The position numbers and the translations under genes are program-made. Source: Candidatus Aegiribacteria sp. (GTDB lineage Bacteria > Fermentibacterota > Fermentibacteria > Fermentibacterales > Fermentibacteraceae). Taken from it: a DNA stretch of 5,289 bases. The notes beneath the pieces are model-generated. The model was given only the letters and a program-made list of their open reading frames with translations, was not told the DNA's origin and did no database searches. Location of the stretch: positions 1-5,289 of the forward strand of contig JAIOSX010000300.1 of the NCBI GenBank assembly GCA_021107345.1, given 5' to 3'. Shown here piece after piece: positions 1 to 5,289 of the stretch (position 1 is the first letter of the stretch; every line of letters begins with the position of its first letter).

Positions 1-1052
1 CCGTTCTGCCTGTAGTAATAATGACCGTTAACCCATATCCTGGTCTTCCCGGTCGGCCGCCAGGTAAGTTTGCCGCTTCCGTTGATAAGGTTCTGCCAGT
101 TATTCTCCCAGTTACCGCGGCTGTGCTCGAGGTTATAACCGCTTCGCATCCATTCGCATGCCCCGAAGAAAGTTACCTCACCGGGCAGTTCGATACCTAA
201 AGCCGGCAGAATGTAGCTTGTTATTGGTTCGGGACCGCCTAATGCGAACTCACAGTTGATGCAATCACTTCGATAATTATCATTCTCGGAGGGTTCAGAG
301 TAATTGCGGGATTCGCTTTCATAACCGAATACAGTCATGTCACCGTGACTGATATGAAACTCTCCTTCGTAACTGGAACCGCCCTCCTTCGTGACCAGAT
401 TAACTACTCCGGACATTACGTTACCGTAACGGGCACTGAGTCCGCCGGTGATTATGGAGGCCTCGGAAAGGGCGGATAGAGGAACGCTTGAAACAAAGGC
501 ATTTGTCACGGGAGAACGCATGGAAACACCGTCAAGAAGGAAAGCTACCTCTCCGGACCTCCCCCCTCTGACATGAATCTCCCCTCCCTGTGCCGAAATC
601 CCCGGCTGCCGCTGAACAATATCCAGAACACCTGCCACAGGCATAGTTTCGATTTCATCGCGGCCTATCACGTGTATGGTGGATGGAACGTTCTCAAGTA
701 TCAGGCTCCTCTGGTCGCTCACCTGAATGATAGTTTCTCCTGAAGTGGACTCCTCCAGAATAAAATCGATCCGTGTTATCTGGTCAGATACTACAGTCAC
801 TCCCTCTTTTGTTATGGAACCCATACCCACCATTCTCGCGGTAACAGTGTATGTGCCGGGGGACAGGCGGGGTATGTAGTATTCACCATTCGCATCCGTC
901 ATTGAACCGAAGGGAGTATCTTCAATCATTATGCTTGCTCCGATCAGCATATTTCCTGATTCGGTACTGACAAACCCGGCAATAGAACCGGTAGTGGCAG
1001 CATAAGCTGTTCCGCAGACCAGCAAAAGGCAGAAAATAACAGAAAGATACAT
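1..1052 (-). CDS. TonB-dependent receptor, N-terminal 350 residues (3' end cut by window edge)
   Basis: This is an outer-membrane active transporter (SusC/RagA- or FepA-like architecture) that uses TonB energy; the substrate cannot be read from the visible part. The frame is open from 1052 to the left edge. Residues 1-18 form a signal peptide (MYLSVIFCLLLVCGTAYA, cleavage probably after AYA). Residues about 20-100 are a carboxypeptidase-regulatory-like beta-sandwich (GSIAGFV, then DANGEYYIPRLSPGTYTV). Residues about 105-112 (GETIIQVS) resemble a TonB box. Residues about 115-225 are the plug, with the typical IHVRGGRSGEVAFLLDGV and ARYGNVMSGVVNLVTKEGG segments. Barrel strands begin near 227. 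The chosen ATG has an AGGTG ribosome binding site seven bases upstream (1060-1064). An in-frame ATG at 1100 is possible and would add 16 residues containing the only Lys/Arg ahead of the hydrophobic core; the frame is closed by a TAA at 1116-1118. The barrel and C-terminus lie outside the window. The family is secure; the start is less so. Confidence 0.93.
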   Translation of the reverse strand, partial: MYLSVIFCLLLVCGTAYAATTGSIAGFVSTESGNMLIGASIMIEDTPFGSMTDANGEYYIPRLSPGTYTVTARMVGMGSITKEGVTVVSDQITRIDFILEESTSGETIIQVSDQRSLILENVPSTIHVIGRDEIETMPVAGVLDIVQRQPGISAQGGEIHVRGGRSGEVAFLLDGVSMRSPVTNAFVSSVPLSALSEASIITGGLSARYGNVMSGVVNLVTKEGGSSYEGEFHISHGDMTVFGYESESRNYSEPSENDNYRSDCINCEFALGGPEPITSYILPALGIELPGEVTFFGACEWMRSGYNLEHSRGNWENNWQNLINGSGKLTWRPTGKTRIWVNGHYYYRQN

Positions 1053-1059
1053 TGCTGAG

Positions 1060-1064
1060 CACCT
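1060..1064 (-). promoter_or_regulatory. Ribosome binding site supporting the 1052 start of the TonB-dependent receptor
   Basis: On the minus strand the bases read AGGTG, followed by a seven-base spacer to the ATG at 1052. This spacing favours the 1052 start over the in-frame ATG at 1100, whose best candidate (AAAGG at 1113-1117) is twelve bases away. The call rests on spacing alone. Confidence 0.45.
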
Positions 1065-1133
1065 GCAACAGAAGCTTTTCTCATATTGATTTTCATACAT
1101 ACGATTACCAGACCTTTAGCGTTACGGTGAGAA

Positions 1134-1156
1134 TGGTTTTCCTTTTTGAAATACCA
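1134..1156 (-). other. A/T-rich imperfect hairpin upstream of the TonB-dependent receptor gene
   Basis: On the minus strand TGGTATTTC, a five-A loop and GGAAAACCA can form a nine-position stem with one A-A mismatch and one G-U pair. No clear T-run follows, so it is a poor intrinsic terminator. It lies between the propeller stop and the receptor start and overlaps the edge of the possible -10 hexamer at 1156-1161. It could be a weak attenuator, a transcript-processing structure, or chance in A/T-rich DNA. Confidence 0.25.
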
Positions 1157-1226
1157 TTAAATCCAGGAAAAGAGTTACAAGAACTTACATCAGTTAACCT
1201 GCTCTGTCCAGAGTACAGTAAAATTC

Positions 1227-2429
1227 CTATTGGGGTCTGATTTCCTCGAAATCAAGTTTCCAGAAGAACACATCGGCTTCATCTTTTCCCGGTTGAACTT
1301 CAGTACCTGTTACAATGATTTGACCTGATTCCGTAAGGAATACCGCATGAACCTTCTGATCACCTTCTGCTGAAAGCTCCGTGCCAATGATCCGACTCCC
1401 GTCATTTTCCATAATCACCAGCAGAACGTCGGTATTTACTGCCTCAAGAGGATAATCTCCTTCCTCGCCTGTGCAGGCAGTGATGAGAAAATCGCCCTGC
1501 GGCGTAATTCTGGCGGAACGGAATAAAGTATGATCACGGTACCAGTCGATTCTCCTCCATATTTCTTCACCCAGTGAATCCAGACATACTGTGAATCCCC
1601 TGAAAGCCATCTGCCTCATACACTCAACAGTACCTGTACACAGTATGCTTTCATTGTCCAGTTCGATGAAGCCGGATAAACCCGCGATGAGCTCGTTATC
1701 CACCTGCAGTGATCTATGCCAGAGAATCTGACCATCACTTCCCAACCTGCAGATTGGAATAGACGATAAGGGGAAACAATCCTGATCGTATGACAGTATG
1801 CATCCGCCATCGCTCATAACCTCCAGACTTGCCTGGCTGAACTGTTCCTCGTAATTTTCAACTAAAGGAGTTTCCCATAGAATTGTACCCTCATACTCCA
1901 ACTTCATTACAAACAACGTGTGACCATCCTCCGGTGAACATCGGGTTCCAGCTGCCAGAAGACGGCCGTCGGGACATTTTTTCAATGACATCAGAATCAG
2001 GATCTCATCAGTATTGATCTCCACTGGAATAGCAGAGTGCCTGCTGTTATCAAGATTCGAAAGATCAATTGAATGAAATTCAGGAAAAGAACCCGGCGTG
2101 TATTCTCCCTTGATGATCAATAGCAGTCCGGGTTTCAGAAAAATCCCGCGGATCCAGTTTTCCGGATTATCCTGTCGGATACAGAGCTCCTGCCGGTCAA
2201 TGGGGATTCCCGAATAATCTACGGTGAGAACCCAGAAATCGGTACTGTCAGCTGAAACTGAATAACCGAAGCAACTGGTAACTGAATCAGCTTCAGAGAA
2301 TGTTACATCAATCAGGCAGTCATCACCTATATGCTCCATCACTTCGTAAATACCTGAATCAAACACGTTATCAGGTATGTCCGCCATAACAGGATATATT
2401 AAAAAAAGTATAATAAGCATCCTGAACAC
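1227..2429 (-). CDS. Exported beta-propeller-like protein, function unknown
   Basis: The 400-residue product begins with a signal peptide (MFRMLIILFLIYPVMA, then DIPDN), so it should be exported. No catalytic motif is recognised. The body is built of loosely repeated units of about 45-50 residues following the pattern 'DGG/DGR-x-hydrophobic run ... K/R-L-x-x-x-G-x-I-L-W'. Clear examples are residues 146-193 (PDGRLLAAGT ... EYEGTILWETPL), 200-245 (SDGGCILS ... GSDGQILWHRSL), 250-296, 302-351 and 358-396. Two weaker units at about 37-85 and 93-135 would make seven blades. It carries 12 cysteines, many for this repeat type. There is no lipobox and no obvious type IX secretion C-terminal domain. 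The GTG start lies 9 bases after the DUF5916 stop, in the same frame. An AGGA at 2433-2436 is only 3 bases from this GTG and 12 from an in-frame ATG at 2420, so the start may be either. The gene is almost certainly co-transcribed with DUF5916. The fold call is inference from the repeat pattern. Confidence 0.85.
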   Translation of the reverse strand: MFRMLIILFLIYPVMADIPDNVFDSGIYEVMEHIGDDCLIDVTFSEADSVTSCFGYSVSADSTDFWVLTVDYSGIPIDRQELCIRQDNPENWIRGIFLKPGLLLIIKGEYTPGSFPEFHSIDLSNLDNSRHSAIPVEINTDEILILMSLKKCPDGRLLAAGTRCSPEDGHTLFVMKLEYEGTILWETPLVENYEEQFSQASLEVMSDGGCILSYDQDCFPLSSIPICRLGSDGQILWHRSLQVDNELIAGLSGFIELDNESILCTGTVECMRQMAFRGFTVCLDSLGEEIWRRIDWYRDHTLFRSARITPQGDFLITACTGEEGDYPLEAVNTDVLLVIMENDGSRIIGTELSAEGDQKVHAVFLTESGQIIVTGTEVQPGKDEADVFFWKLDFEEIRPQ

Positions 2430-2438
2430 TATTCCTGC

Positions 2439-4637
2439 TTATACAGGCAGGAACCAGGTCAACTTTGTGAAAACGGTAAAATCACTTTTACCGAAGTCAC
2501 CTGTCTGCTGGTCCGGATCGGCATTTTCGCCGACCATCAGGAAGAACATGCTACCGGGTCTGAATTGCCAGCTGAGCAGCACATTCATCCAGTGTCTGTA
2601 ATCTCTTGTTCTTTCTTCCGCTTCCCATTCGGTATCGAACCTTGACATCTGTGAAGTCAACCTGAGACTTAAATCGTTACTGAACATCCAGTTTCCGCTG
2701 AGCTGCAGGGAACGCCAGTCAGTATCCCTGTGACTCCATTCCTCCAGGTTCCAGTCGTATTTCCTTGCATCACCTGTCTGGTTCCAGTTGATATCAGCCT
2801 CTATTGAGATATTTGGTGAAGGTTTGTAGTTGATCCATGTTCCGACATAATTGCTGGAGCCTTCACAGTATGAATCTAATCCACCCCATAAGCTTCCATG
2901 CAGCTGCTTCCTGGAATCACTGGAAAAGCTGTATGAGAAACTCAAGCCGCCATCGTATTCGGTGCCTTCAGGTCCTTCATACCTGTCAGTCCAGGAACCG
3001 TCGTATCCGAGAGTACACCAGGCAGAGTATTTGTTGCGGAAAATAACACCGCTGTTAAGTCTGACTCCCCTGCTAGTCACGGGACCTCCGGGAACACGGT
3101 CGTACCAAGCGTTCAGATTACCCTGCCAGTGCTGAAAAACTTCGCTGGAAAGATAGGGATGGTACAGCCCGCTGTATATCCATGTATTAACATCTCCCGT
3201 TGATGATGTGTATCCGATCATGTTCGCATTGAAATTCTCTTCACGGAATGAAAATCCACCGCTGAAATCAAACCTTTCATCCGAGTATTCATAGAAAGTT
3301 TTATACGCATAATTATCATTCCAACGGCTCTCAGTTGAGTTCCACGTACCTGCTGCGGAAGAGTTGATTTTATGGTTCTGAAGAAAGCTCAGCTGAACAT
3401 CCACCGCCCCGGATCGACCGTATGAATAAGGAACCCCGTCATGGCCTGGAATATCGGTGCTGGTTCCACTGAAACCGATATAGGTTCCCCTGCCGAATTC
3501 ACGTACAATCCTTCCGGCAGCGTAGTTCGTTGGATTCACCAGAGTACTGCCGTTATCCTTTACTCCTCCGGTGTATGCATTAAGGAAACCTGCGCGAAAA
3601 CCGTTAAAGGAACCGGTGAGCTTTGCTCCTCCGTATATCGGTATGATTTCCCCATTGGGTGCCACCGAGCCTATCCGCCTTGAATAGAAAAGCGAAAAGG
3701 GCATACTGAACAGATCCGAACCCTCCAGAAAGAAGGGCCTTTTTTCCGGAAGGTAGCTTTCCCAGTGAGAGAGATTTGCTTCGTCAGGGTCAGCTTCAAC
3801 CTGGCCGAAATCAGGATTTACGGTAAGATCAAGGAGCAGTTCCGAAGAAAGGCCGATTCTTGCGTCAATACCGGAATTTGCCCATGGATCCCACTCCTCT
3901 TCGACATCGGGCAGGTATTGAATGCGCCCGGCACCATACGGCCTGAGTTCAATCTGCCTGTTGGAAGGAAGAGAGTTCAGCCCGTACAGGTTGCCGAAGT
4001 CTTCAATTCTAACGCTGCCATCATCTGCCATCCTGAATAGAAAAGCACTCTCGTTAGTTCTGGTAATGGTTCGTTTGAAATTGATACCCCATACCTGTTC
4101 TTCATCCTCTGAGTAGCACAGCGCGGAGAAGGGGATCGAGAATTCCGCAGTCCAGCCGGAATCCGAAGACGCAGTGGAGCTTGACCAGACTGCATCCCAG
4201 TTCAAGTCCCATCCGCCTACTTCACAAAGTCTGCCATCCTGCTGCACATTATCAATACTGGTGAAGAAGAAGTAAGCATTGTTGTCATCGTTGTAGGTAT
4301 CAATCCAGATGCCTATCCACTCAGTTGAGAAATCGTTATCTCTTGGAGCCACCCTTCTTGTGAATTCCTCAGGGTGACTGTCGTGCATGACAAACGCAAA
4401 ATAGAGGTATTGGTCATCGTAAAGAAGCCTGACTTCGGTCGGCTCTGACATCGGTTCTCCGCAATCCGGCCTGTGCTGAATGAAATCTTCCTGCACGGGA
4501 ATAGCCAGGTTCCATATCTCATCATCATGGATACCGTCAATTTCCAGGGATTCGTTCACTTTCACCACCTGGATCGATATCTGTGAGAAGCTGATACCGG
4601 CGATGATGAGAACAAAAAGAGTACATGCGATTTTCAT
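2439..4637 (-). CDS. CBM9-like / DUF5916 outer-membrane beta-barrel protein
   Basis: The 732-residue product has a signal peptide (MKIACTLFVLIIAGISFSQ), then a CBM9-like sandwich at about residues 26-205, marked by IDGIHDDEIW near 33-42, VRLLYDDQYLYFAF near 69-82 and GWTAEFSIPFSAL at 161-173. The DUF5916 region follows, with hallmark segments DLTVNPDFGQVEADPDEANL (270-289), EKRPFFLEGSDLF (298-310) and LFYSRRIG (316-323). The rest, about 330-732, is rich in alternating aromatic strands and ends in VFTKLTWFLPV, as expected for an outer-membrane barrel. Length fits the family. The family's molecular role is not established; the CBM9-like part suggests glycan binding, and the neighbouring TonB-dependent receptor makes a surface uptake or binding role plausible. 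A longer frame starts at 4694, but its extra 19 residues put charged sequence before the signal peptide, and the ATG at 4637 has a strong GGAGGAG site, so 4637 is preferred. The family call is very secure. Confidence 0.95.
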   Translation of the reverse strand: MKIACTLFVLIIAGISFSQISIQVVKVNESLEIDGIHDDEIWNLAIPVQEDFIQHRPDCGEPMSEPTEVRLLYDDQYLYFAFVMHDSHPEEFTRRVAPRDNDFSTEWIGIWIDTYNDDNNAYFFFTSIDNVQQDGRLCEVGGWDLNWDAVWSSSTASSDSGWTAEFSIPFSALCYSEDEEQVWGINFKRTITRTNESAFLFRMADDGSVRIEDFGNLYGLNSLPSNRQIELRPYGAGRIQYLPDVEEEWDPWANSGIDARIGLSSELLLDLTVNPDFGQVEADPDEANLSHWESYLPEKRPFFLEGSDLFSMPFSLFYSRRIGSVAPNGEIIPIYGGAKLTGSFNGFRAGFLNAYTGGVKDNGSTLVNPTNYAAGRIVREFGRGTYIGFSGTSTDIPGHDGVPYSYGRSGAVDVQLSFLQNHKINSSAAGTWNSTESRWNDNYAYKTFYEYSDERFDFSGGFSFREENFNANMIGYTSSTGDVNTWIYSGLYHPYLSSEVFQHWQGNLNAWYDRVPGGPVTSRGVRLNSGVIFRNKYSAWCTLGYDGSWTDRYEGPEGTEYDGGLSFSYSFSSDSRKQLHGSLWGGLDSYCEGSSNYVGTWINYKPSPNISIEADINWNQTGDARKYDWNLEEWSHRDTDWRSLQLSGNWMFSNDLSLRLTSQMSRFDTEWEAEERTRDYRHWMNVLLSWQFRPGSMFFLMVGENADPDQQTGDFGKSDFTVFTKLTWFLPV

Positions 4638-4647
4638 ACTAATTTCA

Positions 4648-4654
4648 CTCCTCC
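4648..4654 (-). promoter_or_regulatory. Strong ribosome binding site that fixes the DUF5916 start at 4637
   Basis: The minus strand reads GGAGGAG here, a near-perfect anti-16S match. The spacer to the ATG at 4637 is 10-12 bases depending on which register pairs. The upstream ATG at 4694 has nothing comparable. The ATG at 4637 also opens directly into a Lys-plus-hydrophobic signal peptide, which agrees with this site. Confidence 0.75.
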
Positions 4655-4656
4655 GG

Positions 4657-4673
4657 ATATTACTCGGTAATAT
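4657..4673. promoter_or_regulatory. Perfect 17-base dyad (possible operator or 5' UTR hairpin) upstream of the DUF5916 gene
   Basis: On the minus strand the sequence is ATATTACCGAGTAATAT: two perfect 7-base arms around a 3-base centre. It ends two bases before the GGAGGAG ribosome binding site. As DNA it has the size and symmetry of a dimeric repressor or activator site. As RNA it would be a short A/U-rich stem next to the translation start. It does not match the TGTGA-N6-TCACA consensus of CRP. No second copy was found in the other intergenic region. The dyad itself is seen directly; any function is inference. Confidence 0.4.
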
Positions 4674-4693
4674 GCTCTTTTCATCATGGTGCA

Positions 4694-4702
4694 TATATAT
4701 AA
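4694..4702 (-). promoter_or_regulatory. Possible -10 region of a promoter for the DUF5916-propeller pair
   Basis: The minus strand carries a run of alternating T and A (TTATATATA) that contains TATATA-type -10 matches, in the gap after the cyclic-nucleotide-binding gene and about 20 bases before the dyad at 4657-4673. No good TTGACA-like -35 is present at the usual distance. A start of transcription just downstream would give a leader of roughly 50 bases containing the dyad and the ribosome binding site. This is weak evidence, and read-through from the upstream gene is an alternative. Confidence 0.22.
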
Positions 4703-4752
4703 TGAATCCGAAATCTCATGAAATCCAATATAACTGCAAAGATGGATATCGT

Positions 4753-5289
4753 TTAGTGTAGAGCCTTTATCCGAAGAGACTTTCGCATTTCACTTAGCAG
4801 TCTTGAAACCTCTGCCTTCTCTCTCAGTTCCTCGTAGGTTAGAAGCCTCAAAGTTTTGTTAGCCATGCTGAGTCTCCGTGCCAGAAGACTTCCAAGGCCG
4901 AGGTTCAGACTGATAGCCATGGCGCTGTTCTTTTCCAGGAGTTCTGTCAGCGTATCTCTTGAAAACATCAATATTTCAGCACTTCCGGTTACCTTTGCGG
5001 TAGATGCCCTGGGTTTGCCATCAAGGAATGAGCGTTCACCTACAACGTCGTTCGCTCCAAAATTGCCCAGAACGAAGCCTCCGGAGTTTTCATCTATAAC
5101 GTCAACCTTTCCCTTCCTGACAATGAAAAGATCTGTGGTCCTGTCTCCCTGCCTGAAGAGAATTTGATTATCCCGAGCATAGATCCAGTTGCATATCTCA
5201 GACAATACGGGATCATCCGCGGACAGCAGGGGTTTTCTATTCCGAGCCCGAATATCATCTCTCAGCTTCTTGAGTTCACGTCGTTCCCT
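4753..5289 (-). CDS. Cyclic-nucleotide-binding-domain protein, C-terminal 178 residues (5' end cut by window edge)
   Basis: The frame is open from the right edge to a TAA at 4753-4755. Visible residues 1-28 are charged (RERRELKKLRDDIRAR) and probably helical. Residues about 40-145 form a cyclic-nucleotide-binding (CRP-like) beta-roll: ILFRQGDRTTDLFIVRKGKV at 43-62, and a phosphate-binding cassette GERSFLDGKPRASTA at 84-98 with the expected Glu85 and Arg94, so ligand binding looks intact. A helix of about 110-140 follows, then a charged tail (143-178, LREKAEVSRLLSEMRKSLR) that may be a coiled coil. No helix-turn-helix follows the domain, so this is not an ordinary CRP/FNR regulator. The visible TTG at 5205 is not taken as the start, because the frame continues upstream with protein-like sequence and lacks a ribosome binding site there. 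The missing N-terminus could be a few residues or a whole extra domain. The gene lies 115 bases before the DUF5916 start on the same strand. Confidence 0.88.
   Translation of the reverse strand, partial: RERRELKKLRDDIRARNRKPLLSADDPVLSEICNWIYARDNQILFRQGDRTTDLFIVRKGKVDVIDENSGGFVLGNFGANDVVGERSFLDGKPRASTAKVTGSAEILMFSRDTLTELLEKNSAMAISLNLGLGSLLARRLSMANKTLRLLTYEELREKAEVSRLLSEMRKSLRIKALH

Larger units (their letters stand above)
1053..1226. other. Intergenic region between the propeller gene and the TonB-dependent receptor gene
   Basis: This 174-base stretch has no convincing gene on either strand. The short plus-strand frame that crosses it has no recognisable domain and runs into the receptor's start region. 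Read on the minus strand, it holds a small CTCT-GGAC-AGAG dyad near the left gene's stop side, an A/T-rich hairpin (1134-1156), a TTTAAT hexamer at 1156-1161 that could be a -10 element without a good -35 partner, and the receptor's ribosome binding site. The length is enough for an independent promoter. No strong GC-rich hairpin with a T-run is visible, so read-through from the upstream pair is also possible. Confidence 0.5.
4638..4752. other. Intergenic leader between the cyclic-nucleotide-binding gene and the DUF5916 gene
   Basis: This 115-base, A/T-rich stretch contains, in minus-strand order, an imperfect direct repeat (TTGGATTTCAT, then TTCGGATTCAT about 16 bases on), an alternating T/A run that could be a -10, the 17-base dyad and the GGAGGAG ribosome binding site. 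No intrinsic terminator follows the stop of the upstream gene. The concentration of small elements in such a short gap suggests regulation of the downstream pair, but each element is weak on its own apart from the dyad and the ribosome binding site. Confidence 0.45.

Noticed and set aside
1200..1226. Intrinsic terminator after the propeller gene formed by the CTCT-GGAC-AGAG dyad
   Set aside because: The stem is only four pairs and no T-run follows, too weak for a terminator call.
1052..1240. 62-residue plus-strand reading frame across the receptor-propeller gap
   Set aside because: It has no recognisable domain and no ribosome binding site of note, overlaps both minus-strand gene ends, and has a composition that looks like a chance frame.
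1227..2429. PQQ-dependent dehydrogenase or type IX secretion substrate as identity of the propeller
   Set aside because: The repeats lack the tryptophan-docking pattern of PQQ enzymes and the C-terminus ends within the last repeat, leaving no room for a sorting domain.
4638..4694. Upstream ATG at 4694 as the start of the DUF5916 gene
   Set aside because: It would put 19 charged residues ahead of a clean Lys-plus-hydrophobic signal peptide, and it lacks a ribosome binding site, while the ATG at 4637 has GGAGGAG.
4638..4752. A CRP-type operator in the leader, suggested by the neighbouring cyclic-nucleotide-binding protein
   Set aside because: No TGTGA-N6-TCACA-like pair is present, and the upstream protein shows no DNA-binding domain in the visible part.
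2377..5167. Several plus-strand frames of 64-103 codons and short minus-strand frames inside the large genes
   Set aside because: They lie wholly or mostly inside well-supported genes in other frames and show no domain, signal or start context of their own.
5203..5205. TTG at 5205 as the start of the cyclic-nucleotide-binding protein
   Set aside because: The same frame stays open through all 28 codons to the window edge with plausible protein sequence, and no ribosome binding site precedes the TTG, so the gene is better treated as 5'-truncated.

Overview
All supportable genes in this window lie on the minus strand, so the biological order runs from right to left. The layout, from 5289 down to 1, is: (1) the C-terminal part of a cyclic-nucleotide-binding-domain protein, cut by the right edge; (2) a 115-base gap (4638-4752) holding a strong ribosome binding site and a perfect 17-base dyad; (3) a complete exported CBM9-like/DUF5916 outer-membrane beta-barrel protein; (4) only 9 bases later, a complete exported beta-propeller-like protein of unknown function; (5) a 174-base gap (1053-1226); (6) the N-terminal 350 residues of a TonB-dependent receptor, cut by the left edge. 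I see no RNA gene, CRISPR array, insertion sequence, phage or plasmid feature.

The protein families suggest a diderm (two-membrane) bacterium, probably of the Bacteroidetes/FCB sphere or a related candidate phylum. DUF5916 barrels with an N-terminal CBM9-like domain, TonB-dependent receptors with an N-terminal carboxypeptidase-regulatory-like domain, and secreted 'D-x-x-x-x-K-L-D-x-x-G-x-I-x-W' propellers are all common there. This placement rests on family distribution only. Composition looks balanced (roughly half G+C by eye) and uniform across the genes, with no sign of recent transfer.

Three consecutive genes encode envelope proteins: a barrel with a carbohydrate-binding-like face, a soluble or surface propeller, and a TonB-energised transporter. 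The first two are almost certainly one transcript. The receptor sits behind a gap long enough to hold its own promoter, so its membership in the operon is uncertain. A shared role in binding and importing a ligand at the cell surface is plausible but is inference from context. The upstream cyclic-nucleotide-binding protein has an apparently intact phosphate-binding cassette and no DNA-binding domain after it. Whether it has any functional link to the envelope genes cannot be told from this window.

I did not find a clearly new biological system. The items most worth following up are the 17-base dyad just upstream of the DUF5916 ribosome binding site, the DUF5916/propeller pair, and the cysteine-rich propeller itself.
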